Positions 7,570 through 17,942 of a stretch of 53,305 bases of DNA are shown piece after piece. A program made the position numbers and the translations under genes. The notes under the pieces are model-generated. The model saw only the letters and a program-made list of their open reading frames with translations, had not been told where the DNA came from and ran no database searches. The DNA is taken from assembly GCA_021771755.1 (NCBI GenBank), contig JAETOL010000012.1, positions 1 to 53,305 of the forward strand, given 5' to 3'. The DNA is from Lachnospiraceae bacterium. Lineage in GTDB: Bacteria; Bacillota; Clostridia; Lachnospirales; Lachnospiraceae. Within the stretch, counting starts at the first letter, position 1; every line of letters begins with the position of its first letter.

Positions 7570-8877
7570 ATGGCAGATAAGATAAGAGACGGAAAAGTCA
7601 GATGCTCTTTTTGTAATAAATCCGAGGATCAGGTACGCAAACTGATCGCAGGCCCGGACGGGGTTTTTATCTGTGACGAGTGTATTGGAATCTGTGCAGA
7701 GATCATGGAAGAGGAACTGGCTCCTTATGGCCAGGAAGAAACTTTTGACAGTGAGATCAACCTGCTGAAGCCAGAAGAAATCCATAAGATCCTGGATGAT
7801 TATGTCATTGGTCAGGAAGATGCAAAAAAAGCTCTTTCTGTAGCCGTTTATAACCATTATAAAAGAATTACAGCAGCAAGGAATCTGGATGTTGAGCTGC
7901 AGAAGAGTAATATCCTGATGCTGGGACCGACAGGATCCGGAAAGACCCTTCTGGCACAGACTCTTGCCCGCCTTCTGAATGTTCCATTTGCCATTGCCGA
8001 TGCCACGTCTCTGACTGAAGCCGGTTATGTAGGTGAGGATGTGGAAAACATCCTTCTGAAGATCATCCAGGCAGCAGATTATGATATTGAGCGGGCACAG
8101 TATGGAATTATTTATATTGATGAGATTGATAAGATCACCAGAAAGTCTGAAAATGCATCGATTACCCGTGACGTATCCGGTGAAGGTGTACAGCAGGCTC
8201 TTCTGAAAATCCTGGAAGGAACTGTAGCAAGTGTTCCTCCTCAGGGCGGAAGAAAGCATCCTCATCAGGAATTTATACAGATTGATACCACAAATATCCT
8301 GTTTATCTGCGGAGGCGCTTTTGACGGAATAGAAAAGATTATCGAAGCACGTCAGGATACGAAATCCATTGGATTTGGTGCAGAGGTTTCCTCTAAACAG
8401 GAAAGAAATGTAGGAGAAGTGCTGAAACAGGTTATGCCGGAAGATTTTGTAAAATTCGGACTGATTCCTGAATTTATCGGACGTGTTCCTGTGGTTGTTA
8501 CACTGGATGGTCTGGATGAAAAAGCTCTGATCCGTATTTTAAGAGAACCAAAGAATTCTCTTACCAAGCAGTATCACAAGCTTTTTGAACTGGATGGAGT
8601 TGAACTTGACTTCCAGGATGAGGCACTGGAGCTTGTAGCAAAGAAATCCCTGGAGCGAAAAACAGGAGCCAGAGGACTGCGTTCCATTATGGAGACCTCG
8701 CTGATGGATCTGATGTATAAGGCACCTTCAGACAGCACGATCCGAAAGGCGATCATCACAAAGGAAACGGTCGAGGGAACTGGTGAACCGGAGATCATCC
8801 GGGGAGAAGAACCAGAGCAGGCTGCTGGAAGAAGAAGTCCTCGTTCCAGGAAGAAAGGCAGATCTGAAACTGCCTGA
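7570..8877 (+). CDS. clpX: ATP-dependent Clp protease ATP-binding subunit ClpX
   Basis: AAA+ unfoldase that recognises tagged substrates and threads them into ClpP. The 435-aa protein has the N-terminal zinc-binding domain ([11 protein letters not shown], then [11 protein letters not shown]), Walker A GPTGSGKT, Walker [10 protein letters not shown], the pore-loop GYVGEDVE, and the IGF-type loop region IGFGAEV used to dock ClpP. The C-terminal small domain contains [14 protein letters not shown]. There is a basic C-terminal extension ([13 protein letters not shown]). It sits between clpP and lon. Confidence 0.97.
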   Translation: MADKIRDGKVRCSFCNKSEDQVRKLIAGPDGVFICDECIGICAEIMEEELAPYGQEETFDSEINLLKPEEIHKILDDYVIGQEDAKKALSVAVYNHYKRITAARNLDVELQKSNILMLGPTGSGKTLLAQTLARLLNVPFAIADATSLTEAGYVGEDVENILLKIIQAADYDIERAQYGIIYIDEIDKITRKSENASITRDVSGEGVQQALLKILEGTVASVPPQGGRKHPHQEFIQIDTTNILFICGGAFDGIEKIIEARQDTKSIGFGAEVSSKQERNVGEVLKQVMPEDFVKFGLIPEFIGRVPVVVTLDGLDEKALIRILREPKNSLTKQYHKLFELDGVELDFQDEALELVAKKSLERKTGARGLRSIMETSLMDLMYKAPSDSTIRKAIITKETVEGTGEPEIIRGEEPEQAAGRRSPRSRKKGRSETA

Positions 8878-8895
8878 GGAAGGAAATGAATATAA

Positions 8896-11214
8896 ATGAC
8901 GCAGTCAGTGAATAATTTACCGGCAATCGCCCTTCGGGGAACAACGATCCTGCCGGATATGATCGTCCACTTTGATGTGAGCCGGGAGCGTTCCATCAAG
9001 GCCGTAGAGGCAGCGATGCTTCAGGAACAGGAAATCTTTCTCATTACACAGAAAGATCCGGAAGTTCAGGATCCGGGACTTTCCCAGCTTTACAAAGTGG
9101 GTACTATTGCATATATCAAACAGGTGATAAAGCTTCCCCATGATCTTCTTCGTGTTTTTGTAGAAGGCAGGGAAAGGGCAGCATTGCTGTCTCTGACACA
9201 AAAAGATCCGTTTCTTAATGCAGAGATATCAGTGATTGAAACGGATCAGGATCAGTATGCAGAAAATATAAAAGAAGCAATGCACAGAAGTCTCAGCGAT
9301 CTGTTTCAGCAGTACAGCAGAGACAGCCATAAGGTCAGCAGGGAGCTGGCGGTCCAGATCTTGAATATCGAAGATCTGGAAGAGATGATCACACAGATTT
9401 CTGTAAATGTTCCTCTGACCTGGCAGAACAGACAGAAGTTTTTGGAGGCATTGACTCTGGAAAACAGATACGAAGTTCTGGGGGCTATTTTGCAGAATGA
9501 AATTGAAGTTCTCAGAGTAGGCCAGGAGCTTCAGAAAAAATTAAAGACCAGAATCGACAAAAATCAGAGAGATTATATTTTGCGCGAGCAGTTGAAGCTG
9601 ATCCGGGAGGAACTTGGAGAGGAAAACACGGCAGATACCGTTGAGGAATATCGCAAAAAACTGAAAGATCTGGATGCACCGAAAGAAGTAAAGGATAAAA
9701 TAGCCAAAGAGATCGGGCGTTTTAAATCCATGAACAGCAGTGCTGCAGAAAGCGCAGTTTTAGGTACTTATATCGAAACACTTCTCAGTCTTCCGTGGAA
9801 TAAAAGGTCTCAGGATTCTGAAGACCTGAAAGAGGCATGGAACATACTGGAAACGGGACATTACGGATTGAAGGACGTAAAAGAGAGAATCATGGAATTC
9901 CTTTCTGTCCGCAGTCTGACAAAAGGCGGTAAAAGTCCGATCCTTTGTCTGGTAGGGCCTCCGGGAACCGGTAAGACTTCCATTGCAAAATCTGTGGCAG
10001 AGGCGCTGCATAAGAAATACGTCCGTATTTGTCTGGGCGGTGTCCGGGATGAGGCAGAGATCCGTGGTCATAGAAAAACCTATGTGGGAGCCATGCCGGG
10101 ACGGATCACAGCTGCTCTTCAGCAGGCAGGTGTCAGCAATCCGCTGATGCTTCTGGATGAAATAGATAAGACAAGCAGTGATTATAAGGGAGATACTTCG
10201 GCCGCTCTTCTGGAGGTTCTGGATCCGGAGCAGAACAGCAGATTTAATGATCATTATGTGGAGGTTCCGCAGGATCTTTCAGAAGTACTGTTTATTGCTA
10301 CTGCCAATGATATGCAGGAAATCCCGCGTCCTCTGCTGGATCGTATGGAAGTGATCGAAATTTCTGGTTATACAGAAAATGAGAAAGAACATATTGCAAA
10401 AGATCATTTGATTCCCAAGCAGATGGAGATCAATGGACTTCCAAAGGGAAGTCTGGTGATCCAGACGCCGGCACTTCGAAAGATCATCAATCTTTATACC
10501 AGAGAAGCAGGAGTGCGTAATCTGGAGAGAAAGATCGGACAGATCTGCCGGAAATCAGCCAGAGAGATCATGGAAAATGATCAGGCTAAGGTGAAGGTTA
10601 CTACAAAGAACTTAGAAAAATTTCTTGGCAAGAGCCGCTATTCTTATATGATGGCAAACAAAAAGGATGAGATCGGTATTGCCAGAGGACTTGCGTGGAC
10701 GCAGGCAGGCGGAGATACGCTTCAAATAGAAGTGAATGTAATGCCTGGAAAAGGGGAGCTTGTACTGACCGGTCAGCTTGGTGATGTAATGAAAGAATCT
10801 GCGCAGGCGGGTATTTCTTATATCCGTTCCGTGGCAGAAAAGTATGATATCAAGCCTGCATTTTTCCAGGAAAATGATATTCATGTACATATTCCGGAAG
10901 GGGCAGTTCCAAAGGACGGTCCGTCTGCAGGAATTACCATGGCAACAGCCATGCTTTCTGCCATAGTGAAAAAGCCGGTAAGAGCAGATGTGGCTATGAC
11001 AGGAGAAATCACTTTGAGAGGAAGGGTGCTTCCGGTCGGAGGCCTGAAAGAAAAGCTTCTTGCGGCGAAGTATGCAAAGATACAGGAGGTCCTTGTTCCT
11101 TCAGAGAACAAAGCGGACATTGAAGAAATGGATGCAGAAATTCTGGACGGACTGAAGATATCCTTTGTGGAAAATATGAAAGATGTGCTCCATCGGGCAC
11201 TGACCAGAGATTAA
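8896..11214 (+). CDS. lon: ATP-dependent protease Lon
   Basis: Single-chain AAA+ serine protease for misfolded and regulatory proteins in the cytosol. At 772 aa it has the normal length for LonA. It shows the N-terminal LON substrate domain, Walker A GPPGTGKTS at about residues 354-362, sensor-type segments, and the proteolytic domain with Ser677 in KDGPSAGITMATA and Lys720 in GGLKEKLLAA. It starts 18 bases after clpX and is followed 19 bases later by engB. Confidence 0.97.
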   Translation: MTQSVNNLPAIALRGTTILPDMIVHFDVSRERSIKAVEAAMLQEQEIFLITQKDPEVQDPGLSQLYKVGTIAYIKQVIKLPHDLLRVFVEGRERAALLSLTQKDPFLNAEISVIETDQDQYAENIKEAMHRSLSDLFQQYSRDSHKVSRELAVQILNIEDLEEMITQISVNVPLTWQNRQKFLEALTLENRYEVLGAILQNEIEVLRVGQELQKKLKTRIDKNQRDYILREQLKLIREELGEENTADTVEEYRKKLKDLDAPKEVKDKIAKEIGRFKSMNSSAAESAVLGTYIETLLSLPWNKRSQDSEDLKEAWNILETGHYGLKDVKERIMEFLSVRSLTKGGKSPILCLVGPPGTGKTSIAKSVAEALHKKYVRICLGGVRDEAEIRGHRKTYVGAMPGRITAALQQAGVSNPLMLLDEIDKTSSDYKGDTSAALLEVLDPEQNSRFNDHYVEVPQDLSEVLFIATANDMQEIPRPLLDRMEVIEISGYTENEKEHIAKDHLIPKQMEINGLPKGSLVIQTPALRKIINLYTREAGVRNLERKIGQICRKSAREIMENDQAKVKVTTKNLEKFLGKSRYSYMMANKKDEIGIARGLAWTQAGGDTLQIEVNVMPGKGELVLTGQLGDVMKESAQAGISYIRSVAEKYDIKPAFFQENDIHVHIPEGAVPKDGPSAGITMATAMLSAIVKKPVRADVAMTGEITLRGRVLPVGGLKEKLLAAKYAKIQEVLVPSENKADIEEMDAEILDGLKISFVENMKDVLHRALTRD

Positions 11215-11233
11215 AGAAACAGAGAGGAAACCA

Positions 11234-11842
11234 ATGGTTATTAAACAGGCAGAGTTAGATATTGTATGCGGTGTCACCAGTAAGCTTCCGGATACGGGAA
11301 TGCCGGAGGTAGCATTTGCAGGAAAATCCAATGTGGGGAAATCCTCCCTGATCAACGGGCTGATGAACCGGAAGTCGCTGGCACGTACCAGCGGACAGCC
11401 GGGAAAGACCCAGACGATTAATTTTTATAAGGTCAATGGGGAAATGTATCTGGTGGACCTTCCGGGTTATGGTTATGCAAAGGTTTCTCAGGCGGAAAAA
11501 GAAAAATGGGGAAAGATGATTGAAAAATATCTCCATACTTCTAAGAATCTGAAAGCAGTTTTTCTGCTTATTGATATCCGCCATGAGCCTTCTGCCAACG
11601 ACAGACAGATGTATGACTGGATCCTGCATAATGGCTATGAACCTATTATCATAGCAACAAAGCTGGATAAGCTGAAAAGAAGCCAGGTTCAGAAACACCT
11701 GAAAATGGTCCGCGAAGGACTTCAGGTAAAAAAAGGAACTGCAGTGATCGCCTATTCAGCGGAGACCAAACAGGGAAGAGAAGAAATCTGGGAGCTGATC
11801 GACTCTCTGACAGGAAAAGAAGATCCTGCAGAAGAAGTCTGA
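11234..11842 (+). CDS. engB: Ribosome biogenesis GTP-binding protein EngB/YsxC
   Basis: Essential GTPase for late assembly of the large ribosomal subunit. The 202-aa protein has G1 AGKSNVGKSSLI, the switch region TSGQPGKTQTINFY, G3 LVDLPGYGYAKV, G4 ATKLDKL and G5-like AYSAETKQG, matching the EngB/YihA family. Linkage to lon is conserved in many Firmicutes. A GAGAGGAAACC ribosome site precedes the ATG. Confidence 0.95.
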   Translation: MVIKQAELDIVCGVTSKLPDTGMPEVAFAGKSNVGKSSLINGLMNRKSLARTSGQPGKTQTINFYKVNGEMYLVDLPGYGYAKVSQAEKEKWGKMIEKYLHTSKNLKAVFLLIDIRHEPSANDRQMYDWILHNGYEPIIIATKLDKLKRSQVQKHLKMVREGLQVKKGTAVIAYSAETKQGREEIWELIDSLTGKEDPAEEV

Positions 11843-11853
11843 AAGGATAAAAA

Positions 11854-12699
11854 ATGGGAATCATCAAAGCTTTAAAGGTTGGATTTGATTATTTTAAATA
11901 TGATGATGACGGCAATATACAGGAAACACAGAGGGCAGTTGATGATGTCAGCGTGGACATCCAGGAAGGGGAATTTGTAGCAATCCTGGGGCATAACGGT
12001 TCTGGAAAATCTACTTTTGCCAAGCATATCAATGCCCTTCTTCTTCCTACGGAGGGCACTGTCTGGATCGATAAAATGGATACCCTGAAAGAACCGGAAC
12101 TGTGGAAGATCCGGCAGAAGGCAGGAATGGTATTTCAGAATCCGGACAACCAGATCATTGGTACGGTTGTAGAGGAAGATGTGGGATTTGGTCCGGAAAA
12201 TATGGGAGTACCCACGGAAGATATCTGGAAAAGGGTGGAGGAAAGCCTGAGTAAAACAGGGATGACAGCGTATCGCCATCATTCACCGAATAAGCTTTCC
12301 GGAGGACAGAAGCAGAGAGTGGCGATCGCCGGTGTTATGGCTATGCGCCCCCGGTGCATTGTCCTGGATGAGCCTACGGCCATGCTTGACCCCAATGGTC
12401 GAAAAGAAGTGCTGGATGCAGTACATCAGCTGAACAGACAGGAAAAGGTAACGGTCGTCCTGATCACGCACTATATGGAAGAAGTGATCCAGGCAGATCA
12501 TGTCTATGTTATGGATGAGGGACATGTAGTGATGGAAGGAACGCCAAGAGAAATTTTTTCTCAGGTGGAGACTTTGAAAAAGTACAGACTGGATGTGCCG
12601 CAGGTTACACTTCTTGCACATGAACTGAAAAAATCCGGAGTCGATCTTCCGGATGGGATCCTTACTACGGAGGAACTGGTGAACGCCTTATGTCAATAG
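11854..12699 (+). CDS. ecfA1: Energy-coupling factor transporter ATPase A1
   Basis: One of the two ATPases that power ECF vitamin importers, working with EcfA2, EcfT and interchangeable S-components. The 281-aa protein has Walker [11 protein letters not shown]-loop [11 protein letters not shown], signature [13 protein letters not shown], Walker [13 protein letters not shown] and H-loop LITHYMEE. The N-terminus carries a short insert ([20 protein letters not shown]) common in EcfA1. It overlaps ecfA2 by ten bases. Confidence 0.94.
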   Translation: MGIIKALKVGFDYFKYDDDGNIQETQRAVDDVSVDIQEGEFVAILGHNGSGKSTFAKHINALLLPTEGTVWIDKMDTLKEPELWKIRQKAGMVFQNPDNQIIGTVVEEDVGFGPENMGVPTEDIWKRVEESLSKTGMTAYRHHSPNKLSGGQKQRVAIAGVMAMRPRCIVLDEPTAMLDPNGRKEVLDAVHQLNRQEKVTVVLITHYMEEVIQADHVYVMDEGHVVMEGTPREIFSQVETLKKYRLDVPQVTLLAHELKKSGVDLPDGILTTEELVNALCQ

Positions 12700-13577
12700 A
12701 GTTAAAAAATGTAACATATACCTATAGTCCGGGAACAGCTTATGAGATCCATGCATTAAAGGATATCAATCTGAATATTCCTGATGGACAGTTTATCGGA
12801 GTGATCGGTCATACCGGAAGTGGGAAATCTACGCTGATCCAGCATTTGAATGCACTGATCCGGCCAACTTCGGGAACGATTCTTTATAATGGAGAAGATG
12901 TGTGGGCAGAGAAATATGACAGGCGAAGTCTGAGAAGTCAGGTAGGGCTTGTATTTCAGTATCCGGAGCATCAGCTTTTTGAAAGTGACGTACTCTCTGA
13001 TGTTTGTTTTGGACCTATGAATCAGGGCATGAGCAGGGAGGAAGCAGAAAAGGAAGCAAAAAAGGCACTTCTTCAGGTTGGATTTAAAGAAAAAAATTTC
13101 AGCAAGTCTCCTTTTGAACTTTCCGGAGGTCAGAAAAAACGAGTGGCCATAGCCGGGGTCCTTGCCATGAATCCCAAGATCCTGATTTTGGATGAGCCTA
13201 CAGCAGGGTTGGATCCAAAAGGACGGGATGAGATTCTGGATCAGATCGCAGAGCTTCATAAGGTTCGGGGGATTACGATCATTCTGGTATCTCACAGTAT
13301 GGAGGATGTGGCAAAGTATGTGGAGCGGCTGATCGTGGTCAACCATGGAGAGATTGCCTTTGACGATACGCCCAGAAAAGTGTTTGCGCATTATCAGGAA
13401 CTGGAGACGATGGGACTTGCAGCGCCTCAGATTACCTATATCATGCATGCACTGAAAGAAAAGGGACTGGATGTGGATCCGGATGCCACCACAGTGGAAG
13501 AAGCGGCGAAGGATATTCTGAGAACACTGAAGGAAACCGGTTCTCCGCTTTTGAAGGGAGGACATAACGATGATTAG
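12690..13577 (+). CDS. ecfA2: Energy-coupling factor transporter ATPase A2
   Basis: The partner ATPase of EcfA1. The 295-aa protein has Walker [11 protein letters not shown]-loop [12 protein letters not shown] (typical of EcfA2), signature [13 protein letters not shown], Walker [13 protein letters not shown] and H-loop LVSHSMED. The C-terminal tail (about 220-295) is the longer helical region seen in ECF ATPases. It overlaps both neighbours (ten bases with ecfA1, eight with ecfT), indicating one operon. Confidence 0.94.
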   Translation: MSIELKNVTYTYSPGTAYEIHALKDINLNIPDGQFIGVIGHTGSGKSTLIQHLNALIRPTSGTILYNGEDVWAEKYDRRSLRSQVGLVFQYPEHQLFESDVLSDVCFGPMNQGMSREEAEKEAKKALLQVGFKEKNFSKSPFELSGGQKKRVAIAGVLAMNPKILILDEPTAGLDPKGRDEILDQIAELHKVRGITIILVSHSMEDVAKYVERLIVVNHGEIAFDDTPRKVFAHYQELETMGLAAPQITYIMHALKEKGLDVDPDATTVEEAAKDILRTLKETGSPLLKGGHNDD

Positions 13578-14373
13578 AGACATTACCATCGGACAGTATT
13601 ATCCGGCGGATTCTCCTCTTCATAAGCTGGATCCAAGAACCAAGCTTATGGGGACACTGATTTTTATTATTTCGGTGTTCTTATTCCATACCATACCCGG
13701 ATATGCAGTGGCAACATTATTTTTGGCTGCTTTGATTAAAATTTCCAAAGTGCCTGTAAAATTTATTTTCAAGGGTCTGAAAGCAATTTTTATGATCCTT
13801 CTGATCACCATGCTGTTCAATGTGTTTCTGACACCTGGAGAGGTGATCTGGAAACTGGGATTTCTGAAAATGACGAAAGAGGGAATTTCTCTGGCCGTAA
13901 GGATGGCTATCCGTTTGATCTATCTGGTGATCGGCTCCTCTCTTATGACACTGACAACTACGCCGAATCAGCTTACAGACGGACTGGAAAGAAGTCTTCG
14001 TCCATTAAATCGACTTCATGTGCCGGTTTATGAGATTTCTATGATGATGTCGATCGCTCTTCGTTTTATCCCGATCCTGTTGGAGGAGACGGATAAGATC
14101 ATGAAAGCGCAGATCGCCAGAGGTGCAGATTTTGAAAATGGAAATCTGATCCAGAAAGTAAAAAGTATGGTTCCTCTTCTGGTGCCTCTTTTTATTTCTG
14201 CATTCCGCAGGGCCAATGATCTTGCAATGGCTATGGAAGCGCGCTGTTATCATGGAGGAGAGCACAGAACACAGATGAAACCTCTCTGCTATCAAAAAAG
14301 AGATTATGTGACCTATTTGATCCTGGCAGCTTATCTGGCTGTTGCGATCACATTCCGGGTGGTGGGAATATGA
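13570..14373 (+). CDS. ecfT: Energy-coupling factor transporter transmembrane protein EcfT
   Basis: Membrane coupling subunit that links the two ATPases to S-components. The 267-aa protein has several hydrophobic helices and the two coupling-helix signatures with Ala-Arg-Gly: AQIARGADF and the AMEARCYHGG region. It begins GQYYPADSPLHKLDPRTK, a standard EcfT start. A candidate S-component is encoded at 37992-38543 on the other strand. ECF modules commonly share S-components scattered in the genome. Confidence 0.94.
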   Translation: MIRDITIGQYYPADSPLHKLDPRTKLMGTLIFIISVFLFHTIPGYAVATLFLAALIKISKVPVKFIFKGLKAIFMILLITMLFNVFLTPGEVIWKLGFLKMTKEGISLAVRMAIRLIYLVIGSSLMTLTTTPNQLTDGLERSLRPLNRLHVPVYEISMMMSIALRFIPILLEETDKIMKAQIARGADFENGNLIQKVKSMVPLLVPLFISAFRRANDLAMAMEARCYHGGEHRTQMKPLCYQKRDYVTYLILAAYLAVAITFRVVGI

Positions 14374-15110
14374 AACGAGTAGGACTTGTCGTTGCCTATG
14401 ATGGCACAAATTACTGCGGCTGGCAGATCCAGCCAAACGGAATTACCATTCAGGGTGTGCTGAATGATGCACTTTCAGAGCTTCTGGGAGAAAAAATAGA
14501 AACCATCGGTGCCAGCCGGACAGATGCAGGAGTTCATGCATTGGGAAATGTGGCGGTATTTGATACAAATACCAGGATACCAGGAGAAAAAATTTCCTAT
14601 GCTCTGAATCAGAGACTCCCGGAGGATATCCGGATCCAGCTTTCGGAGGAAGTAGAGCCGGATTTCCACCCGAGATACTGTGACAGTGAAAAAACATATG
14701 AATACAGGATTCTGAACCGGAAGTTTCCGGTTCCCACAGAACGCCTTTATTCGTATTTTTATCATTATAAGCTGGATGTGGCAAAGATGCAGGAGGCAAC
14801 CTCCTATCTGATTGGACGCCACGATTTTGCCAGCTTCTGCGGAACAGGAGCCCAGGTAAAATCAACGATCCGTACTGTGACCGGGATCGATGTATGGAGA
14901 GACGGCGATATTGTCACGATCCGGGTTTCCGGCGAAGGATTTCTTTATAATATGGTGCGCATCATTGCCGGAACACTGATCCAGGTAGGAAATGGACAGT
15001 ATCCGCCGGAGCGCGTTCGAGATATCCTGAATGCCTGTGACAGATCTGTGTCCGGACCTACTGCGCCGGCTCATGGACTGACCTTAATGGGAATTGAATT
15101 TTTTGACTGA
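14370..15110 (+). CDS. truA: tRNA pseudouridine synthase A
   Basis: Makes pseudouridine at positions 38-40 of the tRNA anticodon stem-loop. The 246-aa protein has the catalytic aspartate in GASRTDAGVHALGNVAVFDT and the family motifs YDGTNYCGWQIQ, YCDSEKTYEYRI and GEGFLYNMVRIIAGTL. It overlaps the ecfT stop by four bases. The ecfA1-ecfA2-ecfT-truA order is widely conserved in Firmicutes. Confidence 0.96.
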   Translation: MKRVGLVVAYDGTNYCGWQIQPNGITIQGVLNDALSELLGEKIETIGASRTDAGVHALGNVAVFDTNTRIPGEKISYALNQRLPEDIRIQLSEEVEPDFHPRYCDSEKTYEYRILNRKFPVPTERLYSYFYHYKLDVAKMQEATSYLIGRHDFASFCGTGAQVKSTIRTVTGIDVWRDGDIVTIRVSGEGFLYNMVRIIAGTLIQVGNGQYPPERVRDILNACDRSVSGPTAPAHGLTLMGIEFFD

Positions 15111-15133
15111 TATTCAGGAGATGTAAGTTTATT

Positions 15134-16303
15134 ATGATTGAATTGTTGGCTTCTTTATTTATCAGAGACAGACGAAATTATACCTCGCCTGCTGTCCGCC
15201 AGTCCTATGGAACGCTTTGCGGGGCAGTAGGCATCGGGCTGAATATCGTGCTGTTTCTGGGAAAGTGGATTGCAGGATTTCTGAGTGGCTCCATTGCCAT
15301 TACCGCAGATGCATTTAACAACCTTTCCGATGCAGGTTCATCTATAATCACACTGATTGGATTTCGGATCTCAGGACAGAGACCGGACCCTGAGCACCCG
15401 TTCGGACATGGAAGGATGGAGTATATTTCCGGTCTGCTTGTTTCGGTAGCCATCCTGATCATGGGATTTGAACTGGTAAAATCCTCTGTGGAAAAACTGT
15501 TCCATCCGGAACCGATTGAGAGCAGTCCCGTGATCATTGGAATTCTGGCTGCTTCCATACTTGTAAAGATTTATATGTTTTATTATAACCGGGCAGTAGG
15601 CAAAAAGATTGAAAGCGCCGCCATGCATGCAACAGCCATGGACAGCTTAAGCGATACCATATCCACAGCGCTTGTACTTGCGGCAACCGTGATCAGTCAG
15701 TATACAGGACTTCTGCTCGATGGCTGGTTTGGGATTCTGGTAGGACTTTTTATTCTCTATACCGGAGCATCCACCATTAAAGAGACCATGGATCTTCTTC
15801 TTGGTCAGCCGCCGAAGGAGGAATTCATTGACGAGATCCATGAGATTGTAACTTCTCATGATCTGGTTTACGGAATCCATGATCTGATCGTTCATGATTA
15901 TGGTCCTGGACGTCTGATGATCTCTCTTCATGTGGAAGTGGATTCCGAGGGGGATATCCAGGCTATCCATGAGCAGATCGATCATATTGAGAATGAGCTT
16001 CAGGAAAAGCTGCACTGCTCAGCCACTATCCATATGGATCCAATTGTGACCAATGATGAGGAAGTTGTGGAGATGCGCCAAAAGGTCAATGAGATTGTAC
16101 GGGAGACAGATCCGACTTTCAGTATGCATGATTTCCGTATGGTAAAGGGTCCAACCAGCACAAATCTGATTTTCGACGTGTCAGTACCAAGCGGATGCAA
16201 AAGTACAGACAATGAGATCATGAACAGTCTGAAGGATAAGATCCGGAAGCTTCCGGGAAGCAAATACTTCCCGGTAATCCAGATCGATCATGAGTATTAC
16301 TGA
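15134..16303 (+). CDS. Cation diffusion facilitator family transporter
   Basis: Proton-coupled efflux of divalent metals such as zinc, manganese or iron across the membrane. The 389-aa protein has six helices in the first two thirds. Metal-site motifs are ITADAFNNLSDAGSS (DxxxD type in helix 2) and HATAMDSLSDTIST (helix 5). GHGRMEYISGL is conserved between them. The C-terminal cytoplasmic dimer domain (about 215-300) holds His-rich segments (HDLIVHDYGPG). A further about 80 residues extend beyond the usual end and resemble a second copy of this regulatory fold. Metal specificity is not resolved. Confidence 0.92.
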   Translation: MIELLASLFIRDRRNYTSPAVRQSYGTLCGAVGIGLNIVLFLGKWIAGFLSGSIAITADAFNNLSDAGSSIITLIGFRISGQRPDPEHPFGHGRMEYISGLLVSVAILIMGFELVKSSVEKLFHPEPIESSPVIIGILAASILVKIYMFYYNRAVGKKIESAAMHATAMDSLSDTISTALVLAATVISQYTGLLLDGWFGILVGLFILYTGASTIKETMDLLLGQPPKEEFIDEIHEIVTSHDLVYGIHDLIVHDYGPGRLMISLHVEVDSEGDIQAIHEQIDHIENELQEKLHCSATIHMDPIVTNDEEVVEMRQKVNEIVRETDPTFSMHDFRMVKGPTSTNLIFDVSVPSGCKSTDNEIMNSLKDKIRKLPGSKYFPVIQIDHEYY

Positions 16304-16339
16304 TTCTTTTGCAGACCGGAGCCGAAGGGCAGAAGAGTG

Positions 16340-16975
16340 TCAGAGTTGTCTGATCAGCCTTTCAAGAAGATCACCCTGAAGATAGTAGGTGGTCTCGAAA
16401 TGAAGGAAGGACATGGAGTTTTCATCCCAGAGCAGCATCAGCTTTGGTGGAAATTCCTCATCCCCTTCCCAGAACTGAAGCAGTACAGGAAAGTAGGGAG
16501 TGACCGGGATCAGGAAGGTAATATCAGCGCCGGCAAGTTTTTTCTGGAGGATCCCTCCCAAAGCGGCGCAGGCCTTTGACAGCTCCGGGAGATGATCCTG
16601 AAAGAGGGCTGCATATTTTTTGGAAAAGCCCAGAGCATCAGGCCCACCCATAACAGCAAATTTACTTACAGGACACCAGCTTCCGGATAATCCGGGAGCT
16701 GTTTCTGTTTTTGGATAACATAAAAGGTCATAAATCGTCATTACCGTGTCGTAGCACCGACATTCGCTCCAGCGGTTTTCTGCAAGTTTTTCCTGTATCT
16801 GCCCGGTCTTTCGGCTGATCCGGTATGGCGTGTGGAAATAATCCAGATAGATCCATGTTTCATCAGAGATCAGGTGAAACCGCCGGATCAGCATTTCCTG
16901 ATCATATTCCATAAAGAGTTTTTTTCCAATATCTATCTGAAGATCATAGTTGGAATGGGGATTTTTCGTTTTCAT
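16340..16975 (-). CDS. DUF3786-type putative zinc/Fe-S-associated protein
   Basis: A 211-aa soluble protein resembling the DUF3786 family found in anaerobes, whose function is not established. Recognisable segments are RFHLISDETWIYLDYFHTPYRISRKTG, YDTVMTIYDLLCYPK, and a hydrophobic C-terminal half ending HFETTYYLQGDLLERLIRQL. The ATG at 16975 was chosen because AAGGAG lies seven bases before it. It is transcribed toward the cation transporter gene, with 36 bases between their stops. Confidence 0.6.
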   Translation of the reverse strand: MKTKNPHSNYDLQIDIGKKLFMEYDQEMLIRRFHLISDETWIYLDYFHTPYRISRKTGQIQEKLAENRWSECRCYDTVMTIYDLLCYPKTETAPGLSGSWCPVSKFAVMGGPDALGFSKKYAALFQDHLPELSKACAALGGILQKKLAGADITFLIPVTPYFPVLLQFWEGDEEFPPKLMLLWDENSMSFLHFETTYYLQGDLLERLIRQL

Positions 16976-17109
16976 TAGGAGCTCCTTTTTTATCCATGCC
17001 AAAGATAGTTTTACGAATAAGATGTGTGAAAGGGTTCTTTATTATTGTTTTTATTGTACCATGTTTTTCTTTATAATGGCAGATTATAGATTTATAATAT
17101 TTAAATCCT

Positions 17110-17155
17110 ATCCTTATAAAATCCTTATAATTATCTCCTACCCTGTAGGTATAAA
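17110..17155 (+). promoter_or_regulatory. Direct-repeat response-regulator site and promoter of the lantibiotic-resistance operon
   Basis: ATCCTTATAAA (17110-17120) is followed immediately by ATCCTTATAAT (17121-17131): a tandem direct repeat with an 11-bp period. A TATAAA -10 lies at 17150-17155 and no good -35 is present. Tandem repeats one helical turn apart, reaching the -35 region, are the usual arrangement for activation by OmpR-type regulators. One is encoded in this operon. Confidence 0.55.
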
Positions 17156-17237
17156 AGGAAAAGCGGGCACCGTCGGAGAATTTTGAACCGAAAATACCTG
17201 CGATTCTCAAAAATATCTTACTTACAGGAGGGCAAAG

Positions 17238-17942
17238 ATGAGTCAGAATATCGTTGAAATCAAAAATCTTGAAAAGTCTTTCAAAAAACAGCCGGTTTTA
17301 AAAAATATTTCTTTATCTATACCAGAAAACTGCGTTTATGGTCTTTTGGGACCAAACGGAGCAGGAAAATCTACATTATTAAAAATGATGACAGGTCTTA
17401 TGCGGCCGGATTCCGGAAAGATTATTTTTCAGGGACATCCATGGAGCAGGAAGGATTTAAAGGAGATTGGGGGGCTGATTGAAACCCCGCCTATTTATGA
17501 GAATCTGTCTGCCTGGGAAAATCTTAAGGTGCGGGCCCTGATCCTGGGAGAAACAGAAGAACGGATGAGGGAAGTCCTGAAGATCGTGGATCTTACGGAT
17601 ACGGGAAAAAAGCCTTCGGGTAAATTTTCGTTGGGAATGAAGCAAAGACTGGGGATTGCCATGGCTCTGCTGGGGCATCCAAAGCTTTTGATTCTGGATG
17701 AGCCGGTGAATGGTCTGGATCCTTTGGGAATTCAGGAACTTCGTCATCTGATCCGTAGTTTTCCAGATCAGGGAATTACGGTTGTGGTATCCAGTCATAT
17801 TTTAAGCGAGATTCAGCTGACTGCGGATTATATTGGAATTATGGCCAATGGAAAGCTTGGGTATGAAGGGATTGTGGACGAAAGTCAGGATCTGGAACAG
17901 TTGTTTATGAAAATTGTGGCAGCAGAGAGAGGAGTGAGATAA
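17238..17942 (+). CDS. Lantibiotic-protection ABC transporter ATPase (LanF/CprA type)
   Basis: ATPase of a membrane complex that removes lantibiotics or similar peptides from the cell surface. The 234-aa protein has Walker A GPNGAGKST, signature FSLGMKQRLGIAMA, Walker B LLILDEPVNGLDP and the H-loop VSSHILSE. Instead of a Q-loop it has GGLIETPPIYENLSAWENL, a glutamate (E-loop) variant known for LanF proteins. It is the first gene of a five-gene unit with two short permeases, a regulator and a kinase, the composition of nisin-immunity-like (LanFEG-RK) and C. difficile Cpr loci. Confidence 0.85.
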   Translation: MSQNIVEIKNLEKSFKKQPVLKNISLSIPENCVYGLLGPNGAGKSTLLKMMTGLMRPDSGKIIFQGHPWSRKDLKEIGGLIETPPIYENLSAWENLKVRALILGETEERMREVLKIVDLTDTGKKPSGKFSLGMKQRLGIAMALLGHPKLLILDEPVNGLDPLGIQELRHLIRSFPDQGITVVVSSHILSEIQLTADYIGIMANGKLGYEGIVDESQDLEQLFMKIVAAERGVR

